NCBI GenBank assembly: GCA_017649635.1
Contig: JAGCGM010000252.1
Location: 1-52,035 of the forward strand
Source: Paludibacteraceae bacterium
GTDB taxonomy: Bacteria > Bacteroidota > Bacteroidia > Bacteroidales > Paludibacteraceae
Direction: 5' to 3'
DNA length: 52,035 bases
Within the stretch, counting starts at the first letter, position 1. Each line of letters begins with the position of its first letter. This document shows, in pieces, positions 35,958 through 45,859 of this stretch. A model generated the notes under the pieces. The model was not told where the DNA came from and did not search any database. It saw only the letters and a list, made by a program, of their open reading frames with translations. The translations under genes and the position numbers were made by a program.

Positions 35958-37301
35958 TCAATCCCTTCTAAACAAATCTCTCGTATAAACCTTCTGCTCC
36001 ACGTCATCCAAACAAGCGTCATATCGGTTAGCGATAATGGCTTGGGATTGCGCCTTGAATACCGACAAATCATTCACCACCAAGCTTCCGAAGAAGGTAG
36101 AGCCATCCGCCAACGTCGGCTCATATATGATGACATTAGCCCCCTTCGCCTTCACCCGTTTCATCACACCTTGGATGGAACTTTGGCGGAAATTATCGGA
36201 GTTGGACTTCATCGTCAAGCGATAAACACCGATGGTGACAGGCTTCTCATGGCATTGGTTATAACCATTTTGATTGCTATAATCGTAATAACCCGCCTTA
36301 CGGAGCACCTGATCCGCGATGAAATCCTTACGGGTGCGGTTACTCTCCACGATGGCGGTCATCATGTTCTGCGGCACGTCGGTATAATTCGCCAAGAGTT
36401 GTTTCGTATCCTTCGGCAAGCAATATCCGCCATAGCCGAAAGAAGGATTGTTGTAATGCATGCCGATACGAGGGTCCAAGCCGACGCCCTGGATGATCGC
36501 CTGCGCATCCAAGCCCTTCACCTCCGCATAGGTATCCAACTCATTGAAATAGCTGACACGAAGCGCCAGGTACGTGTTGGCGAAGAGTTTCACCGCCTCC
36601 GCCTCCTTCATACCCATGAAGAGCGTATCGATATCCTCCTTGAGGGCACCCTCACGCAAAAGTCCCGCAAAGATTCTCGCATGTTCCTCCGCCTGAGGAT
36701 TCGCCACCGCCGTGATCGCGTCATTTTCATCCTTAAAGGCCGGAGTGTCGATGATTTTAGGATATCCCACAATAATCCGCGACGGATACAAGTTATCATA
36801 AAGAGCCTTGCTCTCACGCAGGAACTCGGGAGAGAACAACAAATTGAACTTTTTCCCCGCAAGACTTGGTGTATCGGCGAATTTCTTCGCATAACGCACA
36901 TACAAATTGCGGGTGTATCCAACTGGAATAGTAGATTTAATCACCATCACGGCGTCCGGATTAACCGACAAGACAAGGTCAATCACCTCCTCCACATGAC
37001 TAGTGTCGAAATAATTCTTCACAGGGTCATAATTCGTCGGAGCGGCAATCACGACAAAGTCAGCCTCCCTATATGCGGAAGCCCCGTCCAGCGTAGCTTT
37101 CAGATTCAAGGGTTTTTCCGCCAAATATTTTTCGATATATTCATCTTGAATAGGCGACTTGCGATTATTAATCAAATCAACCTTTTCCGGAATCACATCC
37201 ACTGCGACAACCTGATGATGCTGGGCCAACAATGTGGCGATACTTAACCCCACATATCCTGTCCCCGCAACAGCAATCCGCAAATTCTTAAAATCCCTCA
37301 T
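35958..37301 (-). CDS. ugd: UDP-glucose 6-dehydrogenase (HasB-like)
   Basis: 447-residue enzyme that oxidises UDP-glucose to UDP-glucuronate with 2 NAD. It has the N-terminal [62 protein letters not shown] and [19 protein letters not shown], and the catalytic cysteine in [16 protein letters not shown]. The order and wording follow the short streptococcal HasB form, so UDP-glucose is the most likely substrate rather than UDP-GlcNAc. I prefer the ATG at 37301, 2 bp past the upstream stop; a second ATG at 37322 would give a 19-bp overlap. Confidence 0.93.
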   Translation of the reverse strand: MRDFKNLRIAVAGTGYVGLSIATLLAQHHQVVAVDVIPEKVDLINNRKSPIQDEYIEKYLAEKPLNLKATLDGASAYREADFVVIAAPTNYDPVKNYFDTSHVEEVIDLVLSVNPDAVMVIKSTIPVGYTRNLYVRYAKKFADTPSLAGKKFNLLFSPEFLRESKALYDNLYPSRIIVGYPKIIDTPAFKDENDAITAVANPQAEEHARIFAGLLREGALKEDIDTLFMGMKEAEAVKLFANTYLALRVSYFNELDTYAEVKGLDAQAIIQGVGLDPRIGMHYNNPSFGYGGYCLPKDTKQLLANYTDVPQNMMTAIVESNRTRKDFIADQVLRKAGYYDYSNQNGYNQCHEKPVTIGVYRLTMKSNSDNFRQSSIQGVMKRVKAKGANVIIYEPTLADGSTFFGSLVVNDLSVFKAQSQAIIANRYDACLDDVEQKVYTRDLFRRD

Positions 37302-37303
37302 GA

Positions 37304-38326
37304 TTAAACACGTTTTGACCAAACACCATCACGGACCGCATAGATCCGTTCGATGATATCGACCACCTTTAAGCCTTCCAACACGTTAGTTGTGATGGAA
37401 TTATCGTTTTGTAAAGTATCTATCACATTCTTTATGACCAGATGATGGTTTTGGGCAGAGCCCTTATACGCACCATAATCGTTCGGGGGGTTGCTAGGCG
37501 CCAACTCAGGCATCACATAGTCCTGCACATGGCAATAGACCACCTCGTTCATGTACTGTCCGGCCACCTTGACCGTCCCCTTTTCGCCGACGATGGTAAT
37601 GCTGCTCTCCAGATTGGTGTCCCACACGGCAGTGGAGTAATTCAAGCACCCCATGCCACCGTTCATGAAGTCGAACGTGACGACCCCGCTATCCTCGAAA
37701 TCGGTCAAATCCTTGTGGGAGAAATCGTTGAAATGGCCGACGATGTTGGTGATATCGCCGAATAGCCAATACATGATATCGATGAAATGGGAGAATTGGG
37801 TGAAGAGCGTACCACCGTCCAATCGTCCATCCCCGTGCCAACCGCCCTTCTTGTAGTAACGTTCGTCACGGTTCCAAAAACAGTTCAATTGGACCATGAA
37901 AATCTTGCCCAGCCGCTTCTCTGTCATCATCTGCTTCAGCCACACGGAAGGCGGAGAATAGCGGTTCTGCATCACGCAGAATACTTTTTTGGAGACCTCC
38001 AAGGATTTGGAGACCAAGCTTTCCGCATCCGCCTTGCTCAAAGCGATAGGCTTTTCGATAACCACATGACGCCGAGATTCCAAGACCATCAACGCATAAG
38101 GAGCGTGGAAGAAATTCGGCGTACAGATGTTCACCACATCGATCTGCAGCCCAGAAGCCAGCAAATCCTCGATAGAAGAGAAATACGGAAGGTCATCCGT
38201 GAAATCCACCTTCTCTTTCGGCAAAACGTCGCATACCGCCACCAATTCGGCATCAGGATTCCTGCGGATCATCTCCGCATGACGTTTCCCGATGTGGCCA
38301 TATCCAACTACAGCAAATCTAACCAT
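37304..38326 (-). CDS. Gfo/Idh/MocA oxidoreductase (WbpB/WlbA-like)
   Basis: 340-residue NAD(P)-binding oxidoreductase. The Rossmann motif is [15 protein letters not shown], with [14 protein letters not shown] and [12 protein letters not shown] (E91-K92-P93). The C-terminal domain has [37 protein letters not shown] and [16 protein letters not shown], the YxGGWHG pattern of WbpB/WlbA. Those enzymes oxidise C3 of UDP-GlcNAcA before amination. It is next to the WbpD-like acetyltransferase and near the WbpE-like transaminase, which supports that role. The needed UDP-GlcNAc 6-dehydrogenase is not seen here. Confidence 0.88.
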   Translation of the reverse strand: MVRFAVVGYGHIGKRHAEMIRRNPDAELVAVCDVLPKEKVDFTDDLPYFSSIEDLLASGLQIDVVNICTPNFFHAPYALMVLESRRHVVIEKPIALSKADAESLVSKSLEVSKKVFCVMQNRYSPPSVWLKQMMTEKRLGKIFMVQLNCFWNRDERYYKKGGWHGDGRLDGGTLFTQFSHFIDIMYWLFGDITNIVGHFNDFSHKDLTDFEDSGVVTFDFMNGGMGCLNYSTAVWDTNLESSITIVGEKGTVKVAGQYMNEVVYCHVQDYVMPELAPSNPPNDYGAYKGSAQNHHLVIKNVIDTLQNDNSITTNVLEGLKVVDIIERIYAVRDGVWSKRV

Positions 38327-38330
38327 GAAA

Positions 38331-38900
38331 TCAATCGATTTTTCTCACCAATCCATTCCTCAGCTCATAGGAGGAATTCGTTTCCGGGCAAACCGCCCTA
38401 CCCGTTTCGTCAAAGGCTAAACGGTGACCATATTCGCTCACCCAACCGATCTGTCTAGCCGGATTACCGACCATCAGAGCGAAAGGCTTCACATCCTTCG
38501 TCACCACCGTACCTGCACCCACCATCGCATAAGCGCCGATTTCAACGCCACAAACGACCGTCGCGTTCGCACCAATCGAAGCCCCCTTCCTCACCAAAGT
38601 CTGCTTAAACTCAGACTTCCGGTTCACGAAGCTTCTCGGATTGATGACGTTGGTGAATACCATGGAAGGACCCAAAAAGACATCGTCCTCGCAAATAACG
38701 CCCGTATAGACGGAAACGTTATTTTGGATTTTCACATTATTGCCGATTCTCACATCAGGTGAGACCACCACATTTTGCCCGATATTGCAGTTGTCGCCAA
38801 TACGGGCGCCAGACATGACATGGGAAAAATGCCATATTTTCACATTTTCACCAATCACGGAACCCTCGTCCACAACAGCGGTTTCATGAATAAAAGACAT
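38331..38900 (-). CDS. UDP-sugar N-acetyltransferase (WbpD/WlbB-like)
   Basis: 189-residue left-handed beta-helix acetyltransferase. It starts [17 protein letters not shown] (ATG at 38900, matching homologs; upstream codons add an unrelated leader). It continues with [57 protein letters not shown] and a terminal [20 protein letters not shown]. WlbB/WbpD acetylate the 3-amino group of UDP-GlcNAc3NA. The neighbour upstream of it is a candidate attenuator, and the WbpB-like gene follows by 4 bp. Confidence 0.9.
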   Translation of the reverse strand: MSFIHETAVVDEGSVIGENVKIWHFSHVMSGARIGDNCNIGQNVVVSPDVRIGNNVKIQNNVSVYTGVICEDDVFLGPSMVFTNVINPRSFVNRKSEFKQTLVRKGASIGANATVVCGVEIGAYAMVGAGTVVTKDVKPFALMVGNPARQIGWVSEYGHRLAFDETGRAVCPETNSSYELRNGLVRKID

Positions 38901-39057
38901 GTTATCGGATAAATTTGGGCAATAACTTCGTTTTCGTGAGTAACATGTAAATACGCACAAATCACTCACTTACAAATATTTATGAATAAATTTCGGATAC
39001 AATTCCAAGTTCCACTTTCTGAACAAACACAAGTGAAAAGGAGGAACACATACCCGC

Positions 39058-39115
39058 AAAAAAAGATACTTCCCAAGGGGAAGAAACGGTAAAATTTCCA
39101 GCCCCCAAGAAGTAT
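39058..39115 (-). terminator. intrinsic terminator / candidate attenuator in the glycan cluster
   Basis: On the minus strand, 39115-39102 (ATACTTCTTGGGGG) can pair with 39079-39066 (CCCTTGGGAAGTAT) in a 14-bp stem that includes four G-T pairs. The stem is followed by C and then seven Ts (39064-39058). A strong promoter ends 2 bp upstream of the hairpin, so RNA from it would fold at once. It also stands between rmlB and the downstream genes. Confidence 0.7.
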
Positions 39116-39116
39116 G

Positions 39117-39147
39117 CAAATGTACTATAATTTGGGAATATTTCAAA
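39117..39147 (-). promoter_or_regulatory. internal promoter before the WbpD-WbpB-ugd-wzx genes
   Basis: Minus-strand TTTG (39147-39144), exactly 19 bp, TACATTTG (39124-39117) is a full match to the Bacteroidota consensus. Initiation near 39111 gives a 210-nt untranslated leader that contains the terminator at 39058-39115. Confidence 0.7.
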
Positions 39148-39198
39148 ACATATACTATGCTTTTTCCCTTTTTTTGCGAGGTCTAATCAAATCATTCC

Positions 39199-39218
39199 AA
39201 GGGCAATTATTTGCCCTT
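39199..39218. repeat. perfect inverted repeat over the rmlB stop codon
   Basis: AAGGGCAA, loop TTAT, TTGCCCTT: an 8-bp perfect stem spanning the stop codon at 39207-39209. There is no T-run after it, so it may protect the 3' end or slow ribosomes rather than end transcription alone. Confidence 0.5.
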
Positions 39219-40349
39219 GTACATATCCTCGTAATATTTCTCATACTCACCGCTTGTGATGTTATCCATCCACTCCTGGTTGTCGAGGTACCACTTCACC
39301 GTTTTTTCGATACCCTCCTCGAATTGCAGGCTTGGTTCCCAGCCCAATTCCTTCTGCAGTTTGGTGGAGTCGATGGCATAACGGGCGTCATGGCCCAAAC
39401 GGTCTGTCACATAGGTGATTAAGTTCATATCTTCCCCCTCCTTGCGTCCCAGCAAACGGTCTACCGTATTGATCACCACCTTGATGATATCGATGTTCTT
39501 CCACTCGTTGAAACCGCCGATATTGTAGGTCTCGGCCACCTTACCCTTGTGGAATATGACATCAATGGCGCGGGCATGATCCTCAACGAACAACCAATCG
39601 CGCACATTCTCCCCCTTGCCATACACAGGCAACGGTTTTTTATGACGTATATTATTGATAAACAACGGAATCAACTTCTCAGGGAACTGATATGGGCCAT
39701 AGTTGTTCGAACAGTTCGTCACGATGGTAGGCATACCGTACGTGTCATGGAAAGCGCGCACGAAATGGTCGGAACCAGCCTTCGAAGCGGAGTATGGAGA
39801 GTGAGGGGTATACTTGGTCGTCTCATAGAAGAAATCCTCGCCATACGCCAAATGGTGTTCAGAGCTGGAGGCGGTAGTCGAGAACGGAGGTTCGATACCC
39901 TCCGGATGAGTCATGGAAAGAGCGCCATACACCTCGTCGGTCGAGATATGGTAAAACCGTTTTCCCTCGTATTTTTCCGGCAAGGACTCCCAATAGGATT
40001 TAGCGGCCTGCAAAAGGGAAAGAGTACCCAGCACATTGGTTTTCGCGAACGTGAACGGGTCTTTGATGGAGCGGTCCACATGGCTTTCCGCCGCCAAATG
40101 GATGATTCCATCCACCTTCTCATCCTGCATCAGTTTGTAGAATGCGTCGAAATCGCAGATATCCATCTTCACGAACTTGTAGTTCGGTTTATTCTCCACG
40201 TCTTTCAAGTTCGCCAGATTACCCGCATAAGTAAGTTTATCCAGGTTAATGATTTTATAATCAGGATATTTATTCACGAACAAACGGACAACATGGGAGC
40301 CGATAAAACCAGCGCCGCCCGTAATCACAATACTTCTCTTCACTGCCAT
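39207..40349 (-). CDS. rfbB: dTDP-glucose 4,6-dehydratase
   Basis: 380-residue extended SDR enzyme that makes dTDP-4-keto-6-deoxyglucose. It has IVITGGAGFIGSHVVRLF, LDKLTYAGNLANLKD, HLAAESHVDRSI, ISTDEVYGALS (catalytic D/E) and SPYSASKAGSDHFVRA with YxxxK, then NNYGPYQFPEKLIPL. Length is slightly longer than E. coli RmlB owing to an insert after ALS. It supplies wecE. rmlA is not in the window. The gene is 55 bp after the WbpE-like transaminase. Confidence 0.97.
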   Translation of the reverse strand: MAVKRSIVITGGAGFIGSHVVRLFVNKYPDYKIINLDKLTYAGNLANLKDVENKPNYKFVKMDICDFDAFYKLMQDEKVDGIIHLAAESHVDRSIKDPFTFAKTNVLGTLSLLQAAKSYWESLPEKYEGKRFYHISTDEVYGALSMTHPEGIEPPFSTTASSSEHHLAYGEDFFYETTKYTPHSPYSASKAGSDHFVRAFHDTYGMPTIVTNCSNNYGPYQFPEKLIPLFINNIRHKKPLPVYGKGENVRDWLFVEDHARAIDVIFHKGKVAETYNIGGFNEWKNIDIIKVVINTVDRLLGRKEGEDMNLITYVTDRLGHDARYAIDSTKLQKELGWEPSLQFEEGIEKTVKWYLDNQEWMDNITSGEYEKYYEDMYKGK

Positions 40350-40390
40350 ACTTCTTCAGTTATTATTTACAAAAAACAAATCATATCAAA

Positions 40391-40406
40391 GACCTGTAAT
40401 CAGGTC
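40391..40406 (-). terminator. small hairpin after the WbpE-like gene
   Basis: GACCTG-TAAT-CAGGTC, a perfect 6-bp stem overlapping the stop of the upstream gene. On the minus strand it is followed, after some bases, by TTTGTTTTTT. A weak terminator or mRNA 3' structure between the transaminase gene and rmlB. Confidence 0.35.
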
Positions 40407-41541
40407 ATACATTTCCCGCGAAGAAATCTCCTATTTTCCGCAGGATAAAAGCCGACACCTCAGCCTGTAGTTCCGAATGCATCGGCAAAGACAACACCTC
40501 CCTGGACAAGCGTTCCGCCACGGGGAAGTCACCCGGCTTATAGCCATAATAGGCATAAGCCTTTTGCAAATGTAATGGAATTGGATAATATATCATAGAG
40601 GGGACACCATTCTCCCGCAAAAAATTTTGCAAAGAGTCCCTTTTTTCCGCAGGCACCTGAATCGTGTACTGATGGTAGGAATGGGTCGACCGGGAAGATT
40701 TACGGGGAACGACCACCTGCGGGATACCCGACAATCCCTTATCGTACACGGAGGCAGAAGCCATTCTGCACGAAATATATTCATCCAAATGTTTCAACTT
40801 CACATCCAAGACGGCTGCCTGGAGGCTATCCAATCGGGAATTGACCCCCACCCTGTCATGGTGGTATCGCACCTTCATCCCATGGTTCGCTATGCAGCGG
40901 GCGGCATCCGCCAAATCGTCGTCGTCAGTGAACAATGCGCCGCCATCCCCGAAGCATCCCAAGTTTTTGGAAGGGAAGAACGAGGTACATCCGAAATGCC
41001 CCATGCAACCGGATTTTTTCACGATTCCATCGGAGAATTTGTACTCGGAACCCATCGATTGACAAGCATCTTCAACCACAAATAAGTGATGTTTTTCCGC
41101 GATTTTCAGAATCGTCTCCATCTCCGCGTTCTGTCCAAACAGATGAACCGGAACAATCGCCTTCGTCTTCGGTGTAATCGCCTTTTCCACAGCCTCGGGC
41201 GTCATACAGAAAGTATACGGATCAACGTCCACGAAGACAGGCGTGAGACCTAGCAGAGCGACCACCTCGACGGTGGCTATGAACGTGAAAGTAGGTGTAA
41301 TGACCTCGTCGCCAGGGCGTAAACCCAAAGCCATCAAAGCGATTTGCAACGCATCCGTACCATTTCCTACAGGAATGACATGTTTTACGCCTAGATACCC
41401 CTCAAAGTGACGTTGGAAACGGGAGACCGCCTCGCCCCTCACGAAAGCGGTCGAATCCAGCACATCCTGAATGGCAGCGTCCACCTCGTCCTTTATTTTC
41501 AAATACTGACTTTTCAAGTCAACCATAGGAATCTGTTCCAT
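40405..41541 (-). CDS. PLP aminotransferase of the WbpE/WlbC type
   Basis: 378-residue DegT/DnrJ/EryC1/StrS-family enzyme. It begins IPMVDLKSQYLKIKDEVDAA, the usual WbpE/WlbC start, then VIPVGNGTDALQIALMALGL, VITPTFTFIATVEVVALLG, VVEDACQSMGSEYK and FPSKNLGCFGDGGAL with PLP lysine K192. WbpE/WlbC aminates UDP-3-keto-GlcNAcA. Together with the WbpB- and WbpD-like genes it completes three steps to a 2,3-diamino-glucuronate sugar. It is the first gene of the glycan cluster, 11 bp after truA, with no terminator seen between. Confidence 0.92.
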   Translation of the reverse strand: MEQIPMVDLKSQYLKIKDEVDAAIQDVLDSTAFVRGEAVSRFQRHFEGYLGVKHVIPVGNGTDALQIALMALGLRPGDEVITPTFTFIATVEVVALLGLTPVFVDVDPYTFCMTPEAVEKAITPKTKAIVPVHLFGQNAEMETILKIAEKHHLFVVEDACQSMGSEYKFSDGIVKKSGCMGHFGCTSFFPSKNLGCFGDGGALFTDDDDLADAARCIANHGMKVRYHHDRVGVNSRLDSLQAAVLDVKLKHLDEYISCRMASASVYDKGLSGIPQVVVPRKSSRSTHSYHQYTIQVPAEKRDSLQNFLRENGVPSMIYYPIPLHLQKAYAYYGYKPGDFPVAERLSREVLSLPMHSELQAEVSAFILRKIGDFFAGNV

Positions 41542-41552
41542 AAGCGAAGCGA

Positions 41553-42281
41553 TTAATATTCCACGTCACATAAAAATAGGCCTTCCGCGGGGGCGGAGGT
41601 ACCAGCCGAACAGCGGTTCTTCTCCACGATGATGCGTCTGAAGCCATCCACATCCAGTTTACCCTTCCCCACCTCCAACATAGTGCCGACGATAGCCCTC
41701 ACCATATTCCGGAGGAAGCGGTCAGCCTGGATCGTAAAGACGAGGCAATCCTCCTCAAACGTCCATTCCGCCCGCATGATCTTGCAATTGTTCGTCTTCA
41801 CGTCAGTATGGACCTTGCTGAAGCTGGTGAAATCGGTGTAATCGAAGAGCGCCTTAGCCGCCTCGTTCATCCTATCCACATCGAGGGGGAAGGTCATTTT
41901 AGCGGACAAATCGCTCAAAAACGGATTTTTCCTTCTGGAAATATAATACTTGTACGTCCTCGACTTCGCGTCAAAACGAGCGTGGAAATCATCCGCCACC
42001 CTTTTCACACCGAACACGGATATATCGCAAGGCAAAAGGCTATTCAATTTATTCGAGAGTGATTCAAAATCAGCGATTTCACCGTCGAAATCGAAGTGTG
42101 CGAACATCCGTTTGGCATGGACACCCGCATCGGTCCTACCCGCACCCACCAACTCGATCTCCTTACGCAAGACCAAAGAAAGAGAGGAAGTGAGGAGAGA
42201 CTGGACGGTCACCTCATTAGGCTGAATTTGCCACCCATGATAGTTAGTTCCCTTATATGAAAAACATATCAAGTAACGCAT
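41553..42281 (-). CDS. truA: tRNA pseudouridine synthase A
   Basis: 242-residue enzyme that makes pseudouridine at tRNA positions 38-40. It has [17 protein letters not shown] and the catalytic motif [11 protein letters not shown] with nucleophile D51, then [16 protein letters not shown] and [19 protein letters not shown]. Length is normal. It lies 22 bp downstream of dapA and 11 bp upstream of the glycan cluster, so read-through into the cluster is likely. Confidence 0.97.
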   Translation of the reverse strand: MRYLICFSYKGTNYHGWQIQPNEVTVQSLLTSSLSLVLRKEIELVGAGRTDAGVHAKRMFAHFDFDGEIADFESLSNKLNSLLPCDISVFGVKRVADDFHARFDAKSRTYKYYISRRKNPFLSDLSAKMTFPLDVDRMNEAAKALFDYTDFTSFSKVHTDVKTNNCKIMRAEWTFEEDCLVFTIQADRFLRNMVRAIVGTMLEVGKGKLDVDGFRRIIVEKNRCSAGTSAPAEGLFLCDVEY

Positions 42282-42303
42282 GGAAAAAAATCCGATGGAA
42301 ACG

Positions 42304-43197
42304 CTAACATTTGATATTCAGGCCGTTCAACACCTCGCGAATTTTATCGTAGGTCACCATACGCGTCGGCACAAGCGGCAAACGGAGTTTATTCTGGATA
42401 TACCCCATCAAGGAGAGCATACACTTCGCCCCCGCCGGATTTCCGTCCACGAACAAGAGGTCGAAAAGATCCGTGAATTTTTGGTGGATCTGCCTAGCGG
42501 ATTCATAATCCCCTTGTAATGAAAGCCGTACCATGCGGCCGAACTCCTTAGGGAAAGCGTTTCCAATGACGGAGATAACGCCTTGGGCACCCATCGTAAT
42601 CAACGGATAAGTGATGCCGTCATCGCCCGAAATGACCATGAAATCCTTAGGTTTACGTTTGATGATATCGTTGATTTGGTCCATATTGCCACTCGCCTCC
42701 TTGATGGCTATGATCTTATCGAACTCACGGGCCAAACGGATGGTGGTATCGACCTGCATATTAACGCCCGTCCTACCCGGTATATTATACATGATGACCG
42801 GCACGGGGGAAGCCTCAGCGATTGCCTTATAGTGTTGATACATACCCTCTTGGGATGGTTTATTGTAATAAGGCACAACGGAAAGGATAGCGTCAATTCC
42901 GGTGAAATCGTCATTTTTGAGCTTTTCGACAACCGCTCTGGTGCAGTTACCGCCCAGTCCCAAAACGATAGGCACGGAGCCCTTCACCTTATTCTTAACG
43001 AACCGAATGATAGAATTTTTCTCGTCCTCGGACAAAGTCGGCGTTTCAGCCGTAGTACCCAACACGACCAAATAGTCGATTCCATTCTGCAACTGATAGT
43101 CCAATAACCTACCAAGCGCATCATAATCGACACTCTCATCTTCCTTGAATGGGGTTATCAATGCGATTCCCAACCCTGTAAACTTCGTCTGTACCAT
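42304..43197 (-). CDS. dapA: 4-hydroxy-tetrahydrodipicolinate synthase
   Basis: 297-residue aldolase-fold enzyme that condenses pyruvate and aspartate semialdehyde in lysine/diaminopimelate synthesis. It has [47 protein letters not shown] with Y137, and [13 protein letters not shown] with Schiff-base lysine K166. Length is normal. It starts 42 bp after the DUF6913-type gene; a TAATTTTG box at 43242-43235 (minus) overlaps that gene's stop. Confidence 0.97.
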   Translation of the reverse strand: MVQTKFTGLGIALITPFKEDESVDYDALGRLLDYQLQNGIDYLVVLGTTAETPTLSEDEKNSIIRFVKNKVKGSVPIVLGLGGNCTRAVVEKLKNDDFTGIDAILSVVPYYNKPSQEGMYQHYKAIAEASPVPVIMYNIPGRTGVNMQVDTTIRLAREFDKIIAIKEASGNMDQINDIIKRKPKDFMVISGDDGITYPLITMGAQGVISVIGNAFPKEFGRMVRLSLQGDYESARQIHQKFTDLFDLLFVDGNPAGAKCMLSLMGYIQNKLRLPLVPTRMVTYDKIREVLNGLNIKC

Positions 43198-43239
43198 AGA
43201 CTACACAAAACTTTCCTTTCGAGCGCGAAGATAACAAAA

Positions 43240-43782
43240 TTATGCCTTTGTCCCTATTGTCTTAAGGTAAAATAATACTTGTTCCAACAATTGTTCTTCC
43301 GTCGGGTTGCCCTGCATGGACATCCGCAAATCGTAGAAATCGTAAAAAGGCCTATCCAAGCCACATTTGCAATGGGCGGAGGATATGGTAGCCAAGTACT
43401 TAAGGGGGAGAGACTCCTTCCTCGTCAAGTCGATCAGGATATCGAACGAATCGGAGACGAACTTTCCCGTGATGATATTGTTCGGCTTCTCCAAAAAAGA
43501 AATGGATTTCGTGTCAAAAAAGAACACTTTCTCGGAATCGCCCGTACGGGGGTCGTACTTGGGGATCATACACCATATTTTCGCCTTTTTATCGGAAACC
43601 ATCTGGTATAATTTCGATAACTTGGCATGATTGATATGTTCAGCGTCCAGCAATATGACGACGCTCTTCACGTCGTTCCAATTGATGAACCTTTTATCAC
43701 GTGGCTGCTTCATCTTTTTCACGAAAGACTTGGCGCAACTTTCGATGTATTTCCTTTTCAGTTCAAAAAACATGAGTCCCTT
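43240..43782 (-). CDS. DUF6913-type Bacteroidota protein of unknown function
   Basis: 180-residue soluble protein resembling the family found next to dapA/ligA in Bacteroidota. Segments include FELKRKYIESCAKSFVKKMK, VVILLDAEHINHAKLSKLYQ, SISFLEKPNNIITGKFVSDS and FDILIDLTRKESLPLKYLA. I start at the ATG at 43782, because a promoter box (43810-43817) sits over the alternative upstream start. No catalytic motif is visible. It lies 42 bp after the start of ligA's end and 42 bp before dapA. Confidence 0.75.
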   Translation of the reverse strand, partial: KGLMFFELKRKYIESCAKSFVKKMKQPRDKRFINWNDVKSVVILLDAEHINHAKLSKLYQMVSDKKAKIWCMIPKYDPRTGDSEKVFFFDTKSISFLEKPNNIITGKFVSDSFDILIDLTRKESLPLKYLATISSAHCKCGLDRPFYDFYDLRMSMQGNPTEEQLLEQVLFYLKTIGTKA

Positions 43783-43809
43783 CATTAATACGTCCGTACA
43801 ACGGATGTG

Positions 43810-43838
43810 CAAATATAGTCATTTTCAGACTTCCGCAA
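43810..43838 (-). promoter_or_regulatory. promoter inside the ligA 3' end
   Basis: Minus-strand TTG (43838-43836), 18 bp, TATATTTG (43817-43810). Initiation near 43804 gives a 22-nt leader for the DUF6913-type gene, and could also feed dapA, truA and the glycan cluster. Confidence 0.55.
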
Positions 43839-45828
43839 TCATTTTTTCGAAATCTGCCTCCGAAATCATCTTAATATTTAACTTCTGAGCCTTTTCCAGC
43901 TTAGCGGGACCCATATTCGCGCCCGCCAAAAGATAATCGGTCTTCGAGGATATGGAGGAGACGTTTTTACCGCCATGACGCTCGATAAGTTCCTTGAGCT
44001 CGTCCCTCGAATGGCGATCGAACGTTCCGCTGATGACGAAGCTTTTGCCTCCTAGGGAGTCGCTCAGGCGGTTCTCCTCGTCCTTCATCGCGAATTGGAG
44101 GCCAGCCTCCTTCAAACGATTGACGAAAGCCACATTCTTAGGATTACGGAAATAATCCATGATGCTCAAGGCGATACGGTCACCGATTTCATCGACCTGC
44201 ACCAACCTGTCGAAGCTGGCCGTCTCGATCTCCTCTATGCAACGCAGTTCGCCCGCCAGTTTTTTGGCTGTCGTGGCCCCCACATAGCGGATACCCAAGG
44301 CGAATAAGACACGGTCGAAAGGCACATTTTTGGAATCGGCGATGCTATCCACCAGATTCTTAGCACTCTGGGCGCCCCATCGCTCCAAACCTGAGAGATC
44401 GGTCTCCTTCAACGAATAGAAGTCCGACGAATCCTTCAACAGACCCTTTTTATAAAAATAATCTATGCTCTCCTCACCAATATTGATGTTCATCGCCTTA
44501 CGGCTGACGAAATGCTCCATCTTTCCCTTGATTTGAGGCGGACAAGCCTCATCGTTAGGGCAATAATGGGCGGCTTCCCCCTCCATGCGCACCAGCTTCG
44601 CGCCACATTCAGGGCAGACATCCACAAAAAGGGCCTTTTCACCGCTGTTTGACCTCGCATCCATATCAACGCCCACAATCTTAGGGATGATTTCACCGCC
44701 TTTTTCGACGTAGACCATATCCCCTATATGGAGATCCAAACTCTCGATGAAATCGGCATTATGCAAGGAAGCGCGCTTCACCACCGTGCCAGACAACTGG
44801 ACAGGGTCCAAATTCGCCACAGGAGTGATCGCACCCGTCCTTCCCACCTGATAAGAGATGGAATTGAGCCTAGTGCAAGCTCGCTCCGCCTGAAACTTAT
44901 AAGCGATCGCCCAGCGCGGGGTCTTGGAAGTATACCCAAGTTCTTTTTGCTGAGCTATAGAATTGACTTTCAATACGATACCATCCGTAGCGACAGGAAG
45001 GTTCTTTCTCTCGACGTCCCAATAATTGATGAAATCGAAGACCTCCTGCAACGTCCGGCACTTACGCATGGCGTCCGACACCTTGAAACCCCAAGACTTG
45101 GCGGCCTGCAAGTTATCATAGTGGGTATCGGCCGGTAATTCCTCGCCCAACAGATAATAGAGATAAGAATCCAGTTTTCGTTCCGCCACGATTTTGGAGT
45201 TCTGCTGTTTCAGGGAGCCCGAAGCGGCATTCCTTGGATTAGCGAAGAGAGGCTCCTCCTGCTCCGCACGCTTACGGTTCAACTCCTCAAACGAAGCCCA
45301 AGGCATGAGGATCTCACCGCGGATCTCGAAATTGGACGGATATCCGTCACCCGAAAGAATCAAAGGAATCGTACGGATCGTCCGGACATTTTCGGTCACG
45401 TCATCGCCCTTTTCACCGTCACCACGGGTCACCGCGCGCACGAGCCTACCCTCTTCATAGACCAAGGAGATAGAGGTGCCATCATATTTCAGTTCACAGA
45501 CGATCTCGAACGGTGCACCACCCAAGCCGCGATTGACACGGTCGAAGAAATCCGCCACCTCAGCCTGCGAATAGGTGTTGCCCAAGGAGAGCATCGGATA
45601 TTGGTGTTTCACCTGCTTAAACTCGATGGAAAGGTCACTTCCCACACGACGGGAGGGAGAATTCGGGTCATCCATTTCCGGGTGGAGAGCCTCCAAGTCC
45701 TGCAGCTCCCTCATTTTTTGGTCGAACTCGAAATCGGAGATGGTAGGGTTGGACAAGACATAATAATCGTAATTATGACGATTCAACTCCTCACGCAAAG
45801 ACAATATCCGTTGCTGATCAGCATTCAT
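43825..45828 (-). CDS. ligA: NAD-dependent DNA ligase
   Basis: 667-residue ligase that seals nicks using NAD. It has domain Ia near the N-terminus ([19 protein letters not shown]), the adenylation motif [11 protein letters not shown] with catalytic K114, and the OB fold region. A four-cysteine zinc finger has [13 protein letters not shown] and [10 protein letters not shown]. HhH repeats follow, and a C-terminal BRCT domain with [20 protein letters not shown]. Length is normal. It is 31 bp downstream of the porin gene. Confidence 0.98.
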   Translation of the reverse strand: MNADQQRILSLREELNRHNYDYYVLSNPTISDFEFDQKMRELQDLEALHPEMDDPNSPSRRVGSDLSIEFKQVKHQYPMLSLGNTYSQAEVADFFDRVNRGLGGAPFEIVCELKYDGTSISLVYEEGRLVRAVTRGDGEKGDDVTENVRTIRTIPLILSGDGYPSNFEIRGEILMPWASFEELNRKRAEQEEPLFANPRNAASGSLKQQNSKIVAERKLDSYLYYLLGEELPADTHYDNLQAAKSWGFKVSDAMRKCRTLQEVFDFINYWDVERKNLPVATDGIVLKVNSIAQQKELGYTSKTPRWAIAYKFQAERACTRLNSISYQVGRTGAITPVANLDPVQLSGTVVKRASLHNADFIESLDLHIGDMVYVEKGGEIIPKIVGVDMDARSNSGEKALFVDVCPECGAKLVRMEGEAAHYCPNDEACPPQIKGKMEHFVSRKAMNINIGEESIDYFYKKGLLKDSSDFYSLKETDLSGLERWGAQSAKNLVDSIADSKNVPFDRVLFALGIRYVGATTAKKLAGELRCIEEIETASFDRLVQVDEIGDRIALSIMDYFRNPKNVAFVNRLKEAGLQFAMKDEENRLSDSLGGKSFVISGTFDRHSRDELKELIERHGGKNVSSISSKTDYLLAGANMGPAKLEKAQKLNIKMISEADFEKMIAEV

Positions 45829-45859
45829 AAATAACCCTCCTTAAATCTAAAAAACAGAA

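Larger units (their letters stand above)
38901..39206. other. 306-bp regulatory gap with promoter and terminator
   Basis: No gene is visible. On the minus strand it holds a perfect-spacing promoter (39147-39117), a 14-bp hairpin plus T7 terminator (39115-39058), and about 155 bp of A/T-rich leader before the WbpD-like start. At its right edge a perfect 8-bp inverted repeat (39199-39218) overlaps the rmlB stop. Confidence 0.6.

Noticed and set aside
35856..37247. 463-codon open frame antisense to ugd
   Set aside because: It lies wholly opposite a clear UDP-glucose dehydrogenase, has no family motifs, and its arginine- and histidine-rich translation is typical of a shadow frame.
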